NCBI GenBank assembly: GCA_903959175.1
Contig: CAJBVW010000068.1
Span: forward strand, 1 to 40,842
DNA from: an uncultured Pseudomonadota bacterium
Lineage (GTDB): Bacteria > Myxococcota_A > UBA796 > SXON01
Direction: 5' to 3'
DNA: 40,842 nucleotides
The notes below the pieces were generated by a model. It saw nothing but the letters and a program-made list of their open reading frames with translations, did no database searches and was not told the origin of the DNA. Both the position numbers and the translations under genes were made by a program. Of this stretch, positions 26,804 to 33,739 are shown one piece after another. Within the stretch, counting starts at the first letter, position 1. The number at the start of each line of letters is the position of its first letter.

Positions 26804-26879
26804 GCGCGCGATAGACGCGCGTTGGATGCGCGAGGTCGAGCGGGTCGACGCGGGGCGCGCGCCCCCGGGGGAGGAGAGC

Positions 26880-27890
26880 GTGAAGGACGTGCGGGTGATC
26901 GACCTGTCCCGGCTGTTGCCGGGGCCCTTCGCCACGTTGTGCCTTCAGGGGCTCGGGGCCGAGGTCGTGAAGGTGGAGGACCCCGCGGGCGGAGATTTCC
27001 TGCGCCACGTGCCGCCGCAGCTCGGGGAGCACGGCGCGTGGTTCGCCGCGCTGAACCGGGGGAAGCGCTCCGTGGCGCTCGACCTTCGCGGCGCGGACGG
27101 GCGGGATGCGCTCCTCGCCCTCCTCGCGGGGGCGGACGTGCTCGTGGAGAGCTTCCGCCCCGGCGTGCTCGCGCGGCTCGGGCTCGATCCCGTCGGCTTG
27201 CGTGTGCGTTTCCCGCGCCTGGTCATCGCGAGCCTGACCGGCTGGGGACAGACCGGGCCCTACGCCGCGCTCCCCGGCCACGACCTCGGCTTCCTCTCGC
27301 TCGCGGGTATGCTCGGCCACGCCGTCCCCGTCGTGCCGCGTTTCCAGTGGGCGGACCTCGCCGCGGGCGGCCTCGCGGCGGCGCTACGCATCGCGGGGGC
27401 GCTGCTGGACCGCGCGCGGACGGGGGAGGGGGCGTGGCTCGACATCGCGATGCTCGACGGGCTCGTCGGCCTCCAACAGACCCAATTCGCGCAGCTCGCG
27501 GCGGGGGCGGCGCCCGACGCGCTGCTGACCGGCGGCGCGCCCGTCTACGGGCTCTACCGGTGCGCGGACGGCGGCTGGGTCAGCGTCGCGGCGCTGGAGC
27601 CCCAGTTCGCGCGCGTCCTCGAGGGCGCGACCGACGACCTCTCCGCCGAGGGGCTCACACGCCTGTTCGCCTCGGCGCCGCGGGACGCCTGGCTCGATCG
27701 GCTCGGCGGCGCCTGCGTCGTCCCGGTGCTCACCCTGCCGGAGGTCGCCGCGCACCCGCAGATCGCGGCGCGCGGCCTCTTCGCGGAGGGCCTGCCGCAC
27801 CCGCCGACCGGGCCGGTCACCGGGGCCGTGCCCGCGCTCGGCGAGCACACCCGGGCGGAGCTGGCTCGGGCCGGATACGTGCGCGCATGA
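26880..27890 (+). CDS. CaiB/BaiF-type CoA transferase (alpha-methylacyl-CoA racemase-like)
   Basis: GTG 26880 was chosen because GGGAGGAG lies at about 26869-26876 and the family N-terminus VKDVRVIDLSRLLPGPF starts there; an ATG at 26827 would add an unlikely extension. The 336-residue enzyme is a class III CoA-transferase family member. Key sites match methylacyl-CoA racemase: His133 in LPGHDLGFLSLAGM and Asp158 in QWADLAAGG. The other family blocks are LCLQGLGAEVVKVEDP, ALNRGKRSVALDL, ESFRPGVLARLGLDP and GEGAWLDIAMLDG. It probably epimerises alpha-methyl branched acyl-CoA or transfers CoA between acids. Its stop overlaps the next small gene (ATGA). Confidence 0.92.
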   Translation: MKDVRVIDLSRLLPGPFATLCLQGLGAEVVKVEDPAGGDFLRHVPPQLGEHGAWFAALNRGKRSVALDLRGADGRDALLALLAGADVLVESFRPGVLARLGLDPVGLRVRFPRLVIASLTGWGQTGPYAALPGHDLGFLSLAGMLGHAVPVVPRFQWADLAAGGLAAALRIAGALLDRARTGEGAWLDIAMLDGLVGLQQTQFAQLAAGAAPDALLTGGAPVYGLYRCADGGWVSVAALEPQFARVLEGATDDLSAEGLTRLFASAPRDAWLDRLGGACVVPVLTLPEVAAHPQIAARGLFAEGLPHPPTGPVTGAVPALGEHTRAELARAGYVRA

Positions 27891-28021
27891 CCGTCACGCC
27901 GTACCCGCTCTCCATCGGCTGGACCGAGATCGGCATCTTCATGCTGGCGAACAGCATCATCTTCTACATCTGCTTCGGCAAGCTGTGGGAAGACATCAAG
28001 CGCTGGCGGAAGCAGGCGTAG
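27887..28021 (+). CDS. 44-residue single-helix membrane protein
   Basis: This short gene starts at ATG 27887, overlapping the CoA-transferase stop by four bases (ATGA), and ends at 28021. The product has an N-terminal polar stretch (MTVTPYPLSIG), a single membrane helix (about residues 14-31: IGIFMLANSIIFYICFG) and a basic C-terminus (KLWEDIKRWRKQA), so Cin topology is expected by the positive-inside rule. The coupled start, one clean helix and flanking charges support a real gene even though it is very short. No family was recognised. It may anchor or modulate a partner in lipid metabolism. Confidence 0.7.
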   Translation: MTVTPYPLSIGWTEIGIFMLANSIIFYICFGKLWEDIKRWRKQA

Positions 28022-28036
28022 CCCCTCGGGGGGATG

Positions 28037-29095
28037 TCAGGCGGGCGCCGGCTCTCCGATGAGCGGGGCGGGGGCCGGCACGGCGGCGACGACCGTCTGG
28101 ATTGCGCTCGCGACCACGTCCGGGTGGGCCTCGGGGGTGAAGTGGCGGGCGCCCTCGATGACGTCGATGGGCGCGCGGAGGAGCGTGGCGAGGCGGCGGC
28201 CGGAGGCGACGTCGAGCGGATCGCGGCTGCCCCAGACGACGCGCGCGGGCACGCCGAGGCCGCCGAGGAAGCCGCTGGTGGCGCGCGTGTCGCGGTTGTC
28301 GAGGCTCGCGAGCTGGCGGGCGAGCGCGGCGCCGGCGCGGGTCGAGCGGTACGGCGCCCAGTAGACGCGGCCGGACTCACGGCGGACGGCGGGGTCCTCG
28401 TTGCCGAGGGAGGCGAGCGTCGCGGCGAACACGCGGTGCACGGCGGGGCCGGGAAGCATCGGGAGCACGCGGCGCACGGCACGGGCGGCGCGCACGGGGG
28501 GAGACGGCCAATTGTCGAAGGCGACGCTGTCGACGAGCACGAGCCCGGCGACGTGCTCCGGGTGCGCGGCCGCGAGGCGCTGGACGACGCCGCCCCCGAG
28601 GTCGTGGCCGACGAGCACGGCCCGCTCGAGCCCGAGCGCGCGCATCCAGGCGTAGAGGTAGCGTGCCTGCGCGGCCACCGAGATGTCGCGGCCGGCGCCA
28701 GCGCGGATGGACCGCCCGTACCCGACGAGCTCCCAGGCGTAGACGTGACAGTCCTGGAGCCGCGGGATGACGCGGCGCCAGAGGCGCGGGCTGGTGGGGA
28801 GCCCGTGAACGAGCACGACCGGGACGCCGCCCTCCCCGTGCTCCTCCCAGCGGAGCAGGACCCCGTCGACGAGGCGGCTGCGCGGCTCCTCGTCGGCGAC
28901 GGGCCAGTCACGGACGGGCAGGTTGTCGCGGCGGGCGACGCCGAGCACGAGGGTGACGAGGCCGGCGAGCGCGAGGGCTGCGACGACCCCGATCCCGACG
29001 CCCACGCGGAGGGCGAGGGATCGGTGCTCGCGGGGGTGGGGCGGCACGGCGGGGTGCGCAGGCACGGGTGGGGGCGGCGGCACGTTGCTCGGCAT
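28037..29095 (-). CDS. Membrane-anchored alpha/beta hydrolase with Asp nucleophile
   Basis: The start is ATG 29095 (MPSNVPPPPPVPAHP); the longer frame from 29296 is low-complexity and unlikely. The 352-residue product has a Pro-rich cytoplasmic N-terminus, one membrane helix (about 29-52, LRVGVGIGVVAALALAGLVTL) and an alpha/beta hydrolase domain outside. The oxyanion segment is VLVHGLPTSPRLW, the nucleophile elbow is VGHDLGGGV (Asp165), the acid is probably in WGSRDPLD and the His in GARHFTPEAHPD. Asp in place of Ser points to a haloalkane dehalogenase or epoxide hydrolase-type chemistry, not an esterase. The substrate is unknown. It converges with the small membrane protein gene and diverges from the DUF2062 gene. 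Confidence 0.88.
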   Translation of the reverse strand: MPSNVPPPPPVPAHPAVPPHPREHRSLALRVGVGIGVVAALALAGLVTLVLGVARRDNLPVRDWPVADEEPRSRLVDGVLLRWEEHGEGGVPVVLVHGLPTSPRLWRRVIPRLQDCHVYAWELVGYGRSIRAGAGRDISVAAQARYLYAWMRALGLERAVLVGHDLGGGVVQRLAAAHPEHVAGLVLVDSVAFDNWPSPPVRAARAVRRVLPMLPGPAVHRVFAATLASLGNEDPAVRRESGRVYWAPYRSTRAGAALARQLASLDNRDTRATSGFLGGLGVPARVVWGSRDPLDVASGRRLATLLRAPIDVIEGARHFTPEAHPDVVASAIQTVVAAVPAPAPLIGEPAPA

Positions 29096-29366
29096 CGCCC
29101 TCTCAGCGTGGCCACCTCGCGGCGGCAGTGGGGGCGGCGGCGGTGCCGGTTTGTCTCGGCGCGCGCGCCGCGCGGCCCTCCGCGGGGCCGGAGGAAGCAC
29201 GCCGAATGTAGGAAGATCGGGGCCCGCGCGCGGGGTGCCTCGCCCCCGTAACGGTTGTTCCCGTGCCCTGTCCCGGGGGCGCTGCCGGGTATACACAGGT
29301 AGCGATGGTCATGCCCTCCCACCCTCGTCGGGCCCAGCCGCGCGTGGCCCCTCCAGGGGCGGGCTG

Positions 29367-29936
29367 ATGTCGGCGCGTTCGGTGTGGGTGCGCGTCAAGC
29401 GGCGGGCGCGTCGGCTCTACGTGCAGACGCTCCGCGCCCGCGGGGCCCCTCGCGACGTGGCGCTCGGCATGGCGATCGGCCTGTTCGTCGCGTTCGTCCC
29501 CTTCGTCCAGACGCCCGTGGCCCTCGCGTCCGTGGCGGTCGTCCGCAAGGTGACGGGCATCCGCGCGTCCGTCGTCGCCGCCGCCATCGGCGTGTGGCTG
29601 ACCAACCCGTTGACCTCCGCCCCGTTCCTCGCGATCTCGCTGCTGATCGGCACGCCCGTCGCCCGGGCCCTCCTCGCGGCGATCCACGTCACCGGCTTCG
29701 ACCTCGGCGCGGAGACGAGCTGGCTCCGCGATCCGGCCGTGCTCGAGTCCGCCGTCGGCTTCGCGGTGGGCTCGTTCGTGCTCGCGACCGTGTGCTCGGT
29801 CGTCGGCTACCACCTGACCCTGCGCGGCGTCGGCGCCTACCAGACACGGCGCATCGCCCGGCAGCGGGCCCGGGCGCTCCGCGCCGTCGGGCTCGACCCC
29901 GCGATCCTCGCGCCGCCGGGCCGCGCGGTGCAGTAG
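29367..29936 (+). CDS. DUF2062 membrane protein
   Basis: ATG 29367 gives 189 residues. The DUF2062 pattern is clear: a basic N-terminal segment (RVKRRARRLYVQTLRARGAP), then DVALGMAIGLFVAFVPFVQT, VVRKVTGIRASVVAAAIGVWLTNPLT, and a long last helix before the basic C-terminus (VGSFVLATVCSVVGYHLTL). The family is a small inner-membrane protein of unknown function, sometimes encoded near glycan or lipid genes. The 271-bp gap upstream (29096-29366) to the divergent hydrolase gene contains no gene and presumably both promoters; no convincing boxes were seen. The desaturase gene follows 42 bp downstream. Confidence 0.9.
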   Translation: MSARSVWVRVKRRARRLYVQTLRARGAPRDVALGMAIGLFVAFVPFVQTPVALASVAVVRKVTGIRASVVAAAIGVWLTNPLTSAPFLAISLLIGTPVARALLAAIHVTGFDLGAETSWLRDPAVLESAVGFAVGSFVLATVCSVVGYHLTLRGVGAYQTRRIARQRARALRAVGLDPAILAPPGRAVQ

Positions 29937-29978
29937 CGCAGGGGCGCGGTCGCGAGCCCCAGCCGTTAGAAGGCGGGC

Positions 29979-30944
29979 ATGGCGGCCCTCGACCACCTCG
30001 CCGACGACCTGGAGCACGCGCTCGACGCCGCGGAGGTCGGCTCGTCGCGCGATCGGGTGCCGCGGGCGCTGCTCGTCAAGCCGCGCGTGGAGCGCCTCCT
30101 CTCGGTCGCGGCCGGGGATTGGGCGGTCATCGGCCTCGCGTGGGCGGCGATGGCGTGGGGCCCCGCGTGGCTCGGGGTCGTCGCGGGGGTGGTCGTCGCC
30201 GGGCGCATCCACGCCTTCGGCGTGATCCTCCACGACGCGGCGCACCTCCCGCTCCGCGGCAAGTCCGCGCGGGTGCGCCTCCTCGAGGCGATGTGCGGCT
30301 ACCCGCTCGCGACCACCCTCGACGCCATGCGCTACCACCACCTGCGCCACCACCGCGACAACGGTATGCCCACCGACCCGTACTTCAAGGCGGGAGTGGA
30401 GGAACGTCCCGCGTTGTACACCCTCAACGTGCTGCGGGGCCTCGCCCTGATGCCATTCTGGACCGTGCGCGTCTGGTTCGGGCTCGCAGCCTGGGCGCTC
30501 CCGCGCCTGCGTACCTCGTATGCCAGGGTTTTCCTACAGGATCGCTCCGGCGCCGACCTCTCCGACAGCCGAGAGGTGCTCGGGTGTGCCCGCGCCGAGC
30601 TGGGACAGGCGCTGTTCCAGGCCGTCGTGGTAGCGGCGGCGTTCGTCTCGGTGAAGGCGGTGTTCTTCGGCTTCGTGCTCCCCGCCGTGCTCGCCGGGGT
30701 GCTCGCGGCGTGGCGCCTCCTCCAGGAGCACCGTTACACACCCAACACCGATCGTCGGGTGGCCACGACGTTGGCGACCACGCGGGACCACCACCTCACC
30801 GGGCCGTTCACCTGGCTCCTGGCGCCGCACCACATCGGCTACCATGTGACACACCACCTCCACCCGCAGGTCGGCTTCGACCATCTCCCAGCGCTGCGCG
30901 AGTGGTATCGGGCGAACGAGCCCGCGTATCCGGAGTCAGTGTGA
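29979..30944 (+). CDS. Membrane fatty acid desaturase
   Basis: The 321-residue di-iron membrane enzyme has the three His boxes of the desaturase/hydroxylase family: ILHDAAHLPL (His85, His89), YHHLRHHRD (His120-125) and YHVTHHLHP with the nearby DHHLTG. Membrane helices lie at about 45-80 and 190-235. It inserts a double bond (or hydroxyl) into acyl chains of membrane lipids, or acts on a related lipid or carotenoid. ATG 29979 is preceded by a purine-rich AGAAGGCGGG. The stop overlaps the GTG start of the next gene (GTGA), so the two are translationally coupled. Confidence 0.92.
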   Translation: MAALDHLADDLEHALDAAEVGSSRDRVPRALLVKPRVERLLSVAAGDWAVIGLAWAAMAWGPAWLGVVAGVVVAGRIHAFGVILHDAAHLPLRGKSARVRLLEAMCGYPLATTLDAMRYHHLRHHRDNGMPTDPYFKAGVEERPALYTLNVLRGLALMPFWTVRVWFGLAAWALPRLRTSYARVFLQDRSGADLSDSREVLGCARAELGQALFQAVVVAAAFVSVKAVFFGFVLPAVLAGVLAAWRLLQEHRYTPNTDRRVATTLATTRDHHLTGPFTWLLAPHHIGYHVTHHLHPQVGFDHLPALREWYRANEPAYPESV

Positions 30945-32104
30945 ACGCCACACCGGGGGAGGGGAGCCCCTTCCCGTACACCTGCCCGCGGTTCACGTTG
31001 GATCTGGCGCGCCCGGAGGACAACGCCGACATCTGTCGCCTCTTCCGCGAGGTGCACGTCAAGGGTGACCTCGAGGTCAACCAGGAGCGCGATCCCGACT
31101 TCTTCGCCCTCCAGCGCCTCCACCACGGCCCCGCCTTGCCGGGCGGCCCGGTGACCACCTGGCTGGCGCGCGAGCCCGACGGCCAGGCGGTGGCGATCGG
31201 CAGCGTCATCGTCCGCGACGGCTGGCTCGACGGCGCGCGCGTGCGCACCGGCTACCTCTGCGACCTGCGCGTGCGGCCCGGCTTCCGCGGCGGCCTCTCG
31301 CTCGCCGCGCGCTACCCCGAGGTCCTCGAGTTCATCGGCCGCACCACCGGCGCCGAGGTCTTCACCACCGTCATCTTCGACGACAACGAGACCGCCAAGA
31401 AGGTCCTCTCCGGCAAGGGCGCTGCCCGCCGCGGCCAGCCCGTCTACCGCCCGATGACGCCCTTCGACATGGTCTCCGTCCAGACCACCTGGCGCCGCCG
31501 GGCGCCCGCGCGCGTGGTTGCGGCGGGGGAGGGGGACCTCGCGGAGCTCCGGGACTTCCTCGCGGAGCGCGGCCGGGCGCGCGTGTTCGGCGAGGACTTC
31601 ACCGGCGACCTCCTGGACCGTCGCCTCGCCGACTGGCCGGGCTTCTCCCTGGAGGACTTCCTCCTCGTGCGCGACGGCGGCCGCCTCGTCGGCTGCTGCG
31701 CCCCCTGGGACACCGGCGCGGTCAAGCGCACGCGCGTCCTCGGCTACCACGGCCAGATGGCGTGGGTGCGCCGCGTGTTTGGTCTCGGCGCCTTCTTCCT
31801 CCGGTTTCCGCCCCTCCCTCCCCCCGGCGACTGCTTCCGCTTCGCCTTCCTCACCCACCTCGAGGCCGACGACCCCGGCGTGCTCCGCGACCTCGTGACC
31901 GCCGCCTACGCGCGCCTCTACGATCGGCGCCTGCACTTCCTCTCGGCCCTGGTCCCGCGCGCGAGCGGCCTCGACGCCGCCTTCGCCGGCTTCACCGTCC
32001 AGCGCACCGCGATGACGCTCTACACGGTCGCTCTCCGGAGCGGCCAGCACGCGGGACGCTCCTTCGACACCTTGAAGCCCGGTTTCGAGATGGCCCTCTC
32101 CTGA
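30941..32104 (+). CDS. GNAT-like acyltransferase protein
   Basis: The 387-residue product starts with GTG 30941, coupled to the desaturase stop. An N-terminal GNAT-type fold is suggested by FTLDLARPEDNADICRLFRE, the strand/loop VAIGSVIVRDGWLDGAR, GYLCDLRVRPGFRGGLSLA (the acetyl-CoA pyrophosphate loop, R-x-x-G-x-R-G-G) and EVFTTVIFDDNETAKKVL. The C-terminal half (residues 190-387) looks like a second, degenerate GNAT domain (FSLEDFLLVRDGGRLVGCC, RFAFLTHLEADDPG). The acyl acceptor is unknown. Coupling to a desaturase suggests acyl-lipid or N-acyl amino acid work, which is inference. The gene ends 42 bp before the tRNA-Gln gene. Confidence 0.75.
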   Translation: MNATPGEGSPFPYTCPRFTLDLARPEDNADICRLFREVHVKGDLEVNQERDPDFFALQRLHHGPALPGGPVTTWLAREPDGQAVAIGSVIVRDGWLDGARVRTGYLCDLRVRPGFRGGLSLAARYPEVLEFIGRTTGAEVFTTVIFDDNETAKKVLSGKGAARRGQPVYRPMTPFDMVSVQTTWRRRAPARVVAAGEGDLAELRDFLAERGRARVFGEDFTGDLLDRRLADWPGFSLEDFLLVRDGGRLVGCCAPWDTGAVKRTRVLGYHGQMAWVRRVFGLGAFFLRFPPLPPPGDCFRFAFLTHLEADDPGVLRDLVTAAYARLYDRRLHFLSALVPRASGLDAAFAGFTVQRTAMTLYTVALRSGQHAGRSFDTLKPGFEMALS

Positions 32105-32146
32105 GGGGTGGCGTGCGGGGAGGGGTGTGGTTAAACGGTGGTCTGC

Positions 32147-32222
32147 TGGGGCGTCGACAAGTTGGTAAGTCACCGGATTTTGATTCCGGCTACCGTTGGT
32201 TCGAATCCAACCGCCCCAACCA
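32147..32222 (+). tRNA. tRNA-Gln (anticodon TTG), CCA encoded
   Basis: All arms can be drawn: acceptor TGGGGCG (32147-32153) pairs with CGCCCCA (32212-32218), D-arm GAC-AAGTTGGTAA-GTC, anticodon stem CCGGA/TCCGG (32173-32177/32185-32189) with loop TTTTGAT, giving anticodon TTG at 32180-32182 (Gln, CAA/CAG), and T-arm GTTGG-TTCGAAT-CCAAC. The discriminator base A is followed by an encoded CCA at 32220-32222. Its 3' end borders the lower-GC stretch described as a possible island. Confidence 0.97.
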
Positions 32223-32305
32223 CAATGATTATATTGGTGATACGCCGATAGTTTAGAAATGCCCCTGAGCGCTTCCGGTCAAATCGGCGTTCAAGGGGGC
32301 TTCGC

Positions 32306-32815
32306 TCACCGCGGATGAACAAGCTCGAACCGGAACCCAAGGGTGTTGCCGCCCAGGAATCGAAGGATGGTGTCCGTGTCGACGGCGTACCGCGCGGCAA
32401 TGTAGAGCCGGCCGGGGCGCGTCGGGCTCGGACCCTGATCGCCCTCACATTCCAGGTCGGCCTCGCGCTTCGCCCAGGCAGTCAGGGCCCCGAACTGATC
32501 GATGTCGTCGCAGGTGTAGTCCAGGATCACCGCATATCGGCCCCCGTTCTCGACAAGAGCGTCGCAGACCTCGTCGTAGGAGCGGCCGGCCGCGTTCCAA
32601 GAGAGCCAACCCGGTTGCTCGTCCGCCCGTCGCACTTCGCTCACGTCGCCATATGTCGGCTTTGCATCCAGGAAAGGGACGTTGTCCAGACGGACGAGCA
32701 GTCGGTGAGGTGCCCCGCCAACCGGAAGCGCCCAAGGCGTCTCGACGTCTTCCCCGTTGTCGTGAAGCAGCACCTTGATGGGCTGCGCGACGGCGGTTTC
32801 GGCTGGGTCCGGCAT
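32306..32815 (-). CDS. DUF4265 protein
   Basis: The 169-residue product starts at ATG 32815 (MPDPAETAVAQPIKVLLHDN), 16 bp after the DUF433 gene; no strong Shine-Dalgarno is seen. The middle shows the DUF4265 signature (ETPWALPVGG, then RLDNVPFLDAKPTYGDVSEV at 42-61), followed by the second half NAAGRSYDEVCDALVENG and a C-terminal GNTLGFRFELVHP. The function of DUF4265 proteins is unknown; they are soluble and scattered among bacteria. GC content here is clearly lower than in the flanking genes, which fits horizontal gain. It forms a probable two-gene operon with the DUF433 gene. Confidence 0.8.
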   Translation of the reverse strand: MPDPAETAVAQPIKVLLHDNGEDVETPWALPVGGAPHRLLVRLDNVPFLDAKPTYGDVSEVRRADEQPGWLSWNAAGRSYDEVCDALVENGGRYAVILDYTCDDIDQFGALTAWAKREADLECEGDQGPSPTRPGRLYIAARYAVDTDTILRFLGGNTLGFRFELVHPR

Positions 32816-32831
32816 GTCCGCTACGGCAGGG

Positions 32832-33068
32832 TCAAGAGACTGGCCACCTCGCCGCGCTCATGAGCCGACGCTCGCGATCCGCTGCGAAGGCCAGGCACGC
32901 CCGCACGTCCAGCACCGTGAGGTCTGGGAAGTCCTCGACGATCTCGGCCGCGGTCATGCCCGAGGCGAGGTAGTCCAGCACATCGTAGACCGTGATCCGC
33001 AGGCCCCGGATGCACGGCTTTCCGCCACGCTTGTCGGGTTCGACGGTGATGCGGGAGAGGTAGTCCAT
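32832..33068 (-). CDS. DUF433 (VapB45-type) antitoxin-family protein
   Basis: The 78-residue product from ATG 33068 matches DUF433 along its length: ITVEPDKRGGKPCIRGLRIT, VYDVLDYLASGMTAAEIVEDF and ACLAFAADRERRL. It contains a winged-helix-like DNA-binding fold and usually acts as the antitoxin partner of a PIN-domain (DUF5615) RNase toxin. No DUF5615 gene follows; the next gene 16 bp downstream is the DUF4265 gene. Either the toxin was lost or DUF4265 is the partner. Autoregulation through the 329-bp region upstream would be expected for an antitoxin. Confidence 0.88.
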   Translation of the reverse strand: MDYLSRITVEPDKRGGKPCIRGLRITVYDVLDYLASGMTAAEIVEDFPDLTVLDVRACLAFAADRERRLMSAARWPVS

Positions 33069-33212
33069 GGGGAACGATAGCCGCGAGCGGCGGGGGCGGC
33101 AACCCGCGCCGGCGGGGCCAGGATCGCCCCGGGCGCAGCGAAGGCGGCGGTTAGAACTCCCGGGCCAGCTTCCCGACCCTGCGGGGTGGTCGCGCCAGGG
33201 CGACCGATAGGC

Positions 33213-33329
33213 CTACTTCCCCGCTATCAAATACTGAAACTCCTGAATCGACCCCTCGTCCGGATCCACCCAGATGGTTCTATAATCATCCAGTAGGCCC
33301 AACCGACCCAGATTCGATCCGCGTAGTCC
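33213..33329 (-). pseudogene. Truncated C-terminal gene fragment
   Basis: Read on the minus strand from 33329, a frame gives GLRGSNLGRLGLLDDYRTIW, then VDPDEGSIQEFQYLIAGK and a TAG stop at 33213-33215. The residue composition (aromatic, acidic and hydrophobic in a protein-like order, unlike the Arg/Ala/Pro-rich false frames around it) suggests the real end of a former gene. Just upstream an in-frame TAG lies inside the 14-bp tandem repeat, so the 5' part is lost or scrambled. No family was recognised. Confidence 0.4.
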
Positions 33330-33354
33330 CTACCGCGTAGTCCCTACCGCGTAG
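33321..33354. repeat. 14-bp tandem direct repeat
   Basis: The unit GCGTAGTCCCTACC occurs at 33321-33334 and 33335-33348 without mismatch, with a partial third copy (GCGTAG, 33349-33354). Each unit contains the inner inverted repeat GTAG-TCC-CTAC. Directly after it is the palindrome CACGTACGTG (33355-33364). Confidence 0.9.
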
Positions 33355-33397
33355 CACGTACGTGTGCCGACGGTGATTCGCGGGATGGGAGGTCGTC

Positions 33398-33733
33398 GAC
33401 AAGGGGGGCGGAGATTGGCCCGGGGCGGCGGACGTGGGCCTCTCGGTCGACTCGGCCGCCGACGTGGCCCGCGAGGCCGCGGATCGCGTGGACGAGGCGA
33501 GCGTGCGCACCCGCGCGCCGTTCTGGCGCAGCCGCCCCGGCACCGGCGTGCTCGTCTCGACCGTCGTCATCGCCGGGGTCGCCGTCGGGCTGCCGTACAC
33601 CGCGCCCGGGCGCCTGTTCGGCTTCGCTCCGATGCCGCTCGAACTATTGGCGGCCGTCCTCGCGATCACCTGCGCGTACATCGTCGCGACCGAGGTGGCG
33701 AAGCAGTGGTTCTTCCGCTCGCGACCATCGTGA
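33398..33733 (+). pseudogene. Fused remnant of an MgtA-type Mg2+-transporting P-type ATPase
   Basis: A frame open from 33377 to the stop at 33733 first reads AADVGLSVDSAADVAREAAD (33425-33484), which is the segment after the GDGxNDAPAL hinge of magnesium-type P-type ATPases. It then jumps, after a few residues, to VRTRAPFWRSRPG, GVAVGLPYTAPGRLFGF and LAITCAYIVATEVAKQWFF, which is the extreme C-terminus of the same protein family (last two membrane helices). The roughly 200-residue middle part containing helices M5 to M8, and everything N-terminal to the hinge, are missing. The product cannot be a working ATPase. It may still be translated as a small two-helix membrane peptide from GTG 33434, but this is unlikely to matter. 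Confidence 0.75.
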
Positions 33734-33739
33734 CCGGGC

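Larger units (their letters stand above)
33069..33397. other. Gene-poor stretch with repeats and gene remnants
   Basis: This 329-bp gap holds no intact gene. The part near 33220-33320 is AT-rich for this genome. It contains a stop-ended coding fragment on the minus strand (33213-33329), a 14-bp tandem repeat (33321-33354) and a palindrome CACGTACGTG (33355-33364). The first 100 bases would be the promoter side of the DUF433 gene, but no clear promoter boxes were seen. Confidence 0.6.

Noticed and set aside
32170-32448. Minus-strand frame ending in a peptide like VGFEPTVAG across the tRNA
   Set aside because: This is the familiar false frame read antisense through a tRNA gene; the plus-strand tRNA explains the sequence.
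32821-33102. 93-codon minus-strand frame over the DUF433 gene
   Set aside because: It is a shifted frame; the 78-residue frame gives a full DUF433 match.
32190-33400. Possible attachment-site duplication of the tRNA-Gln 3' end
   Set aside because: No second copy of the T-arm and acceptor sequence was found downstream; the closest resemblance (CCCAACCGACCCAGATTCGA near 33298) is not convincing.
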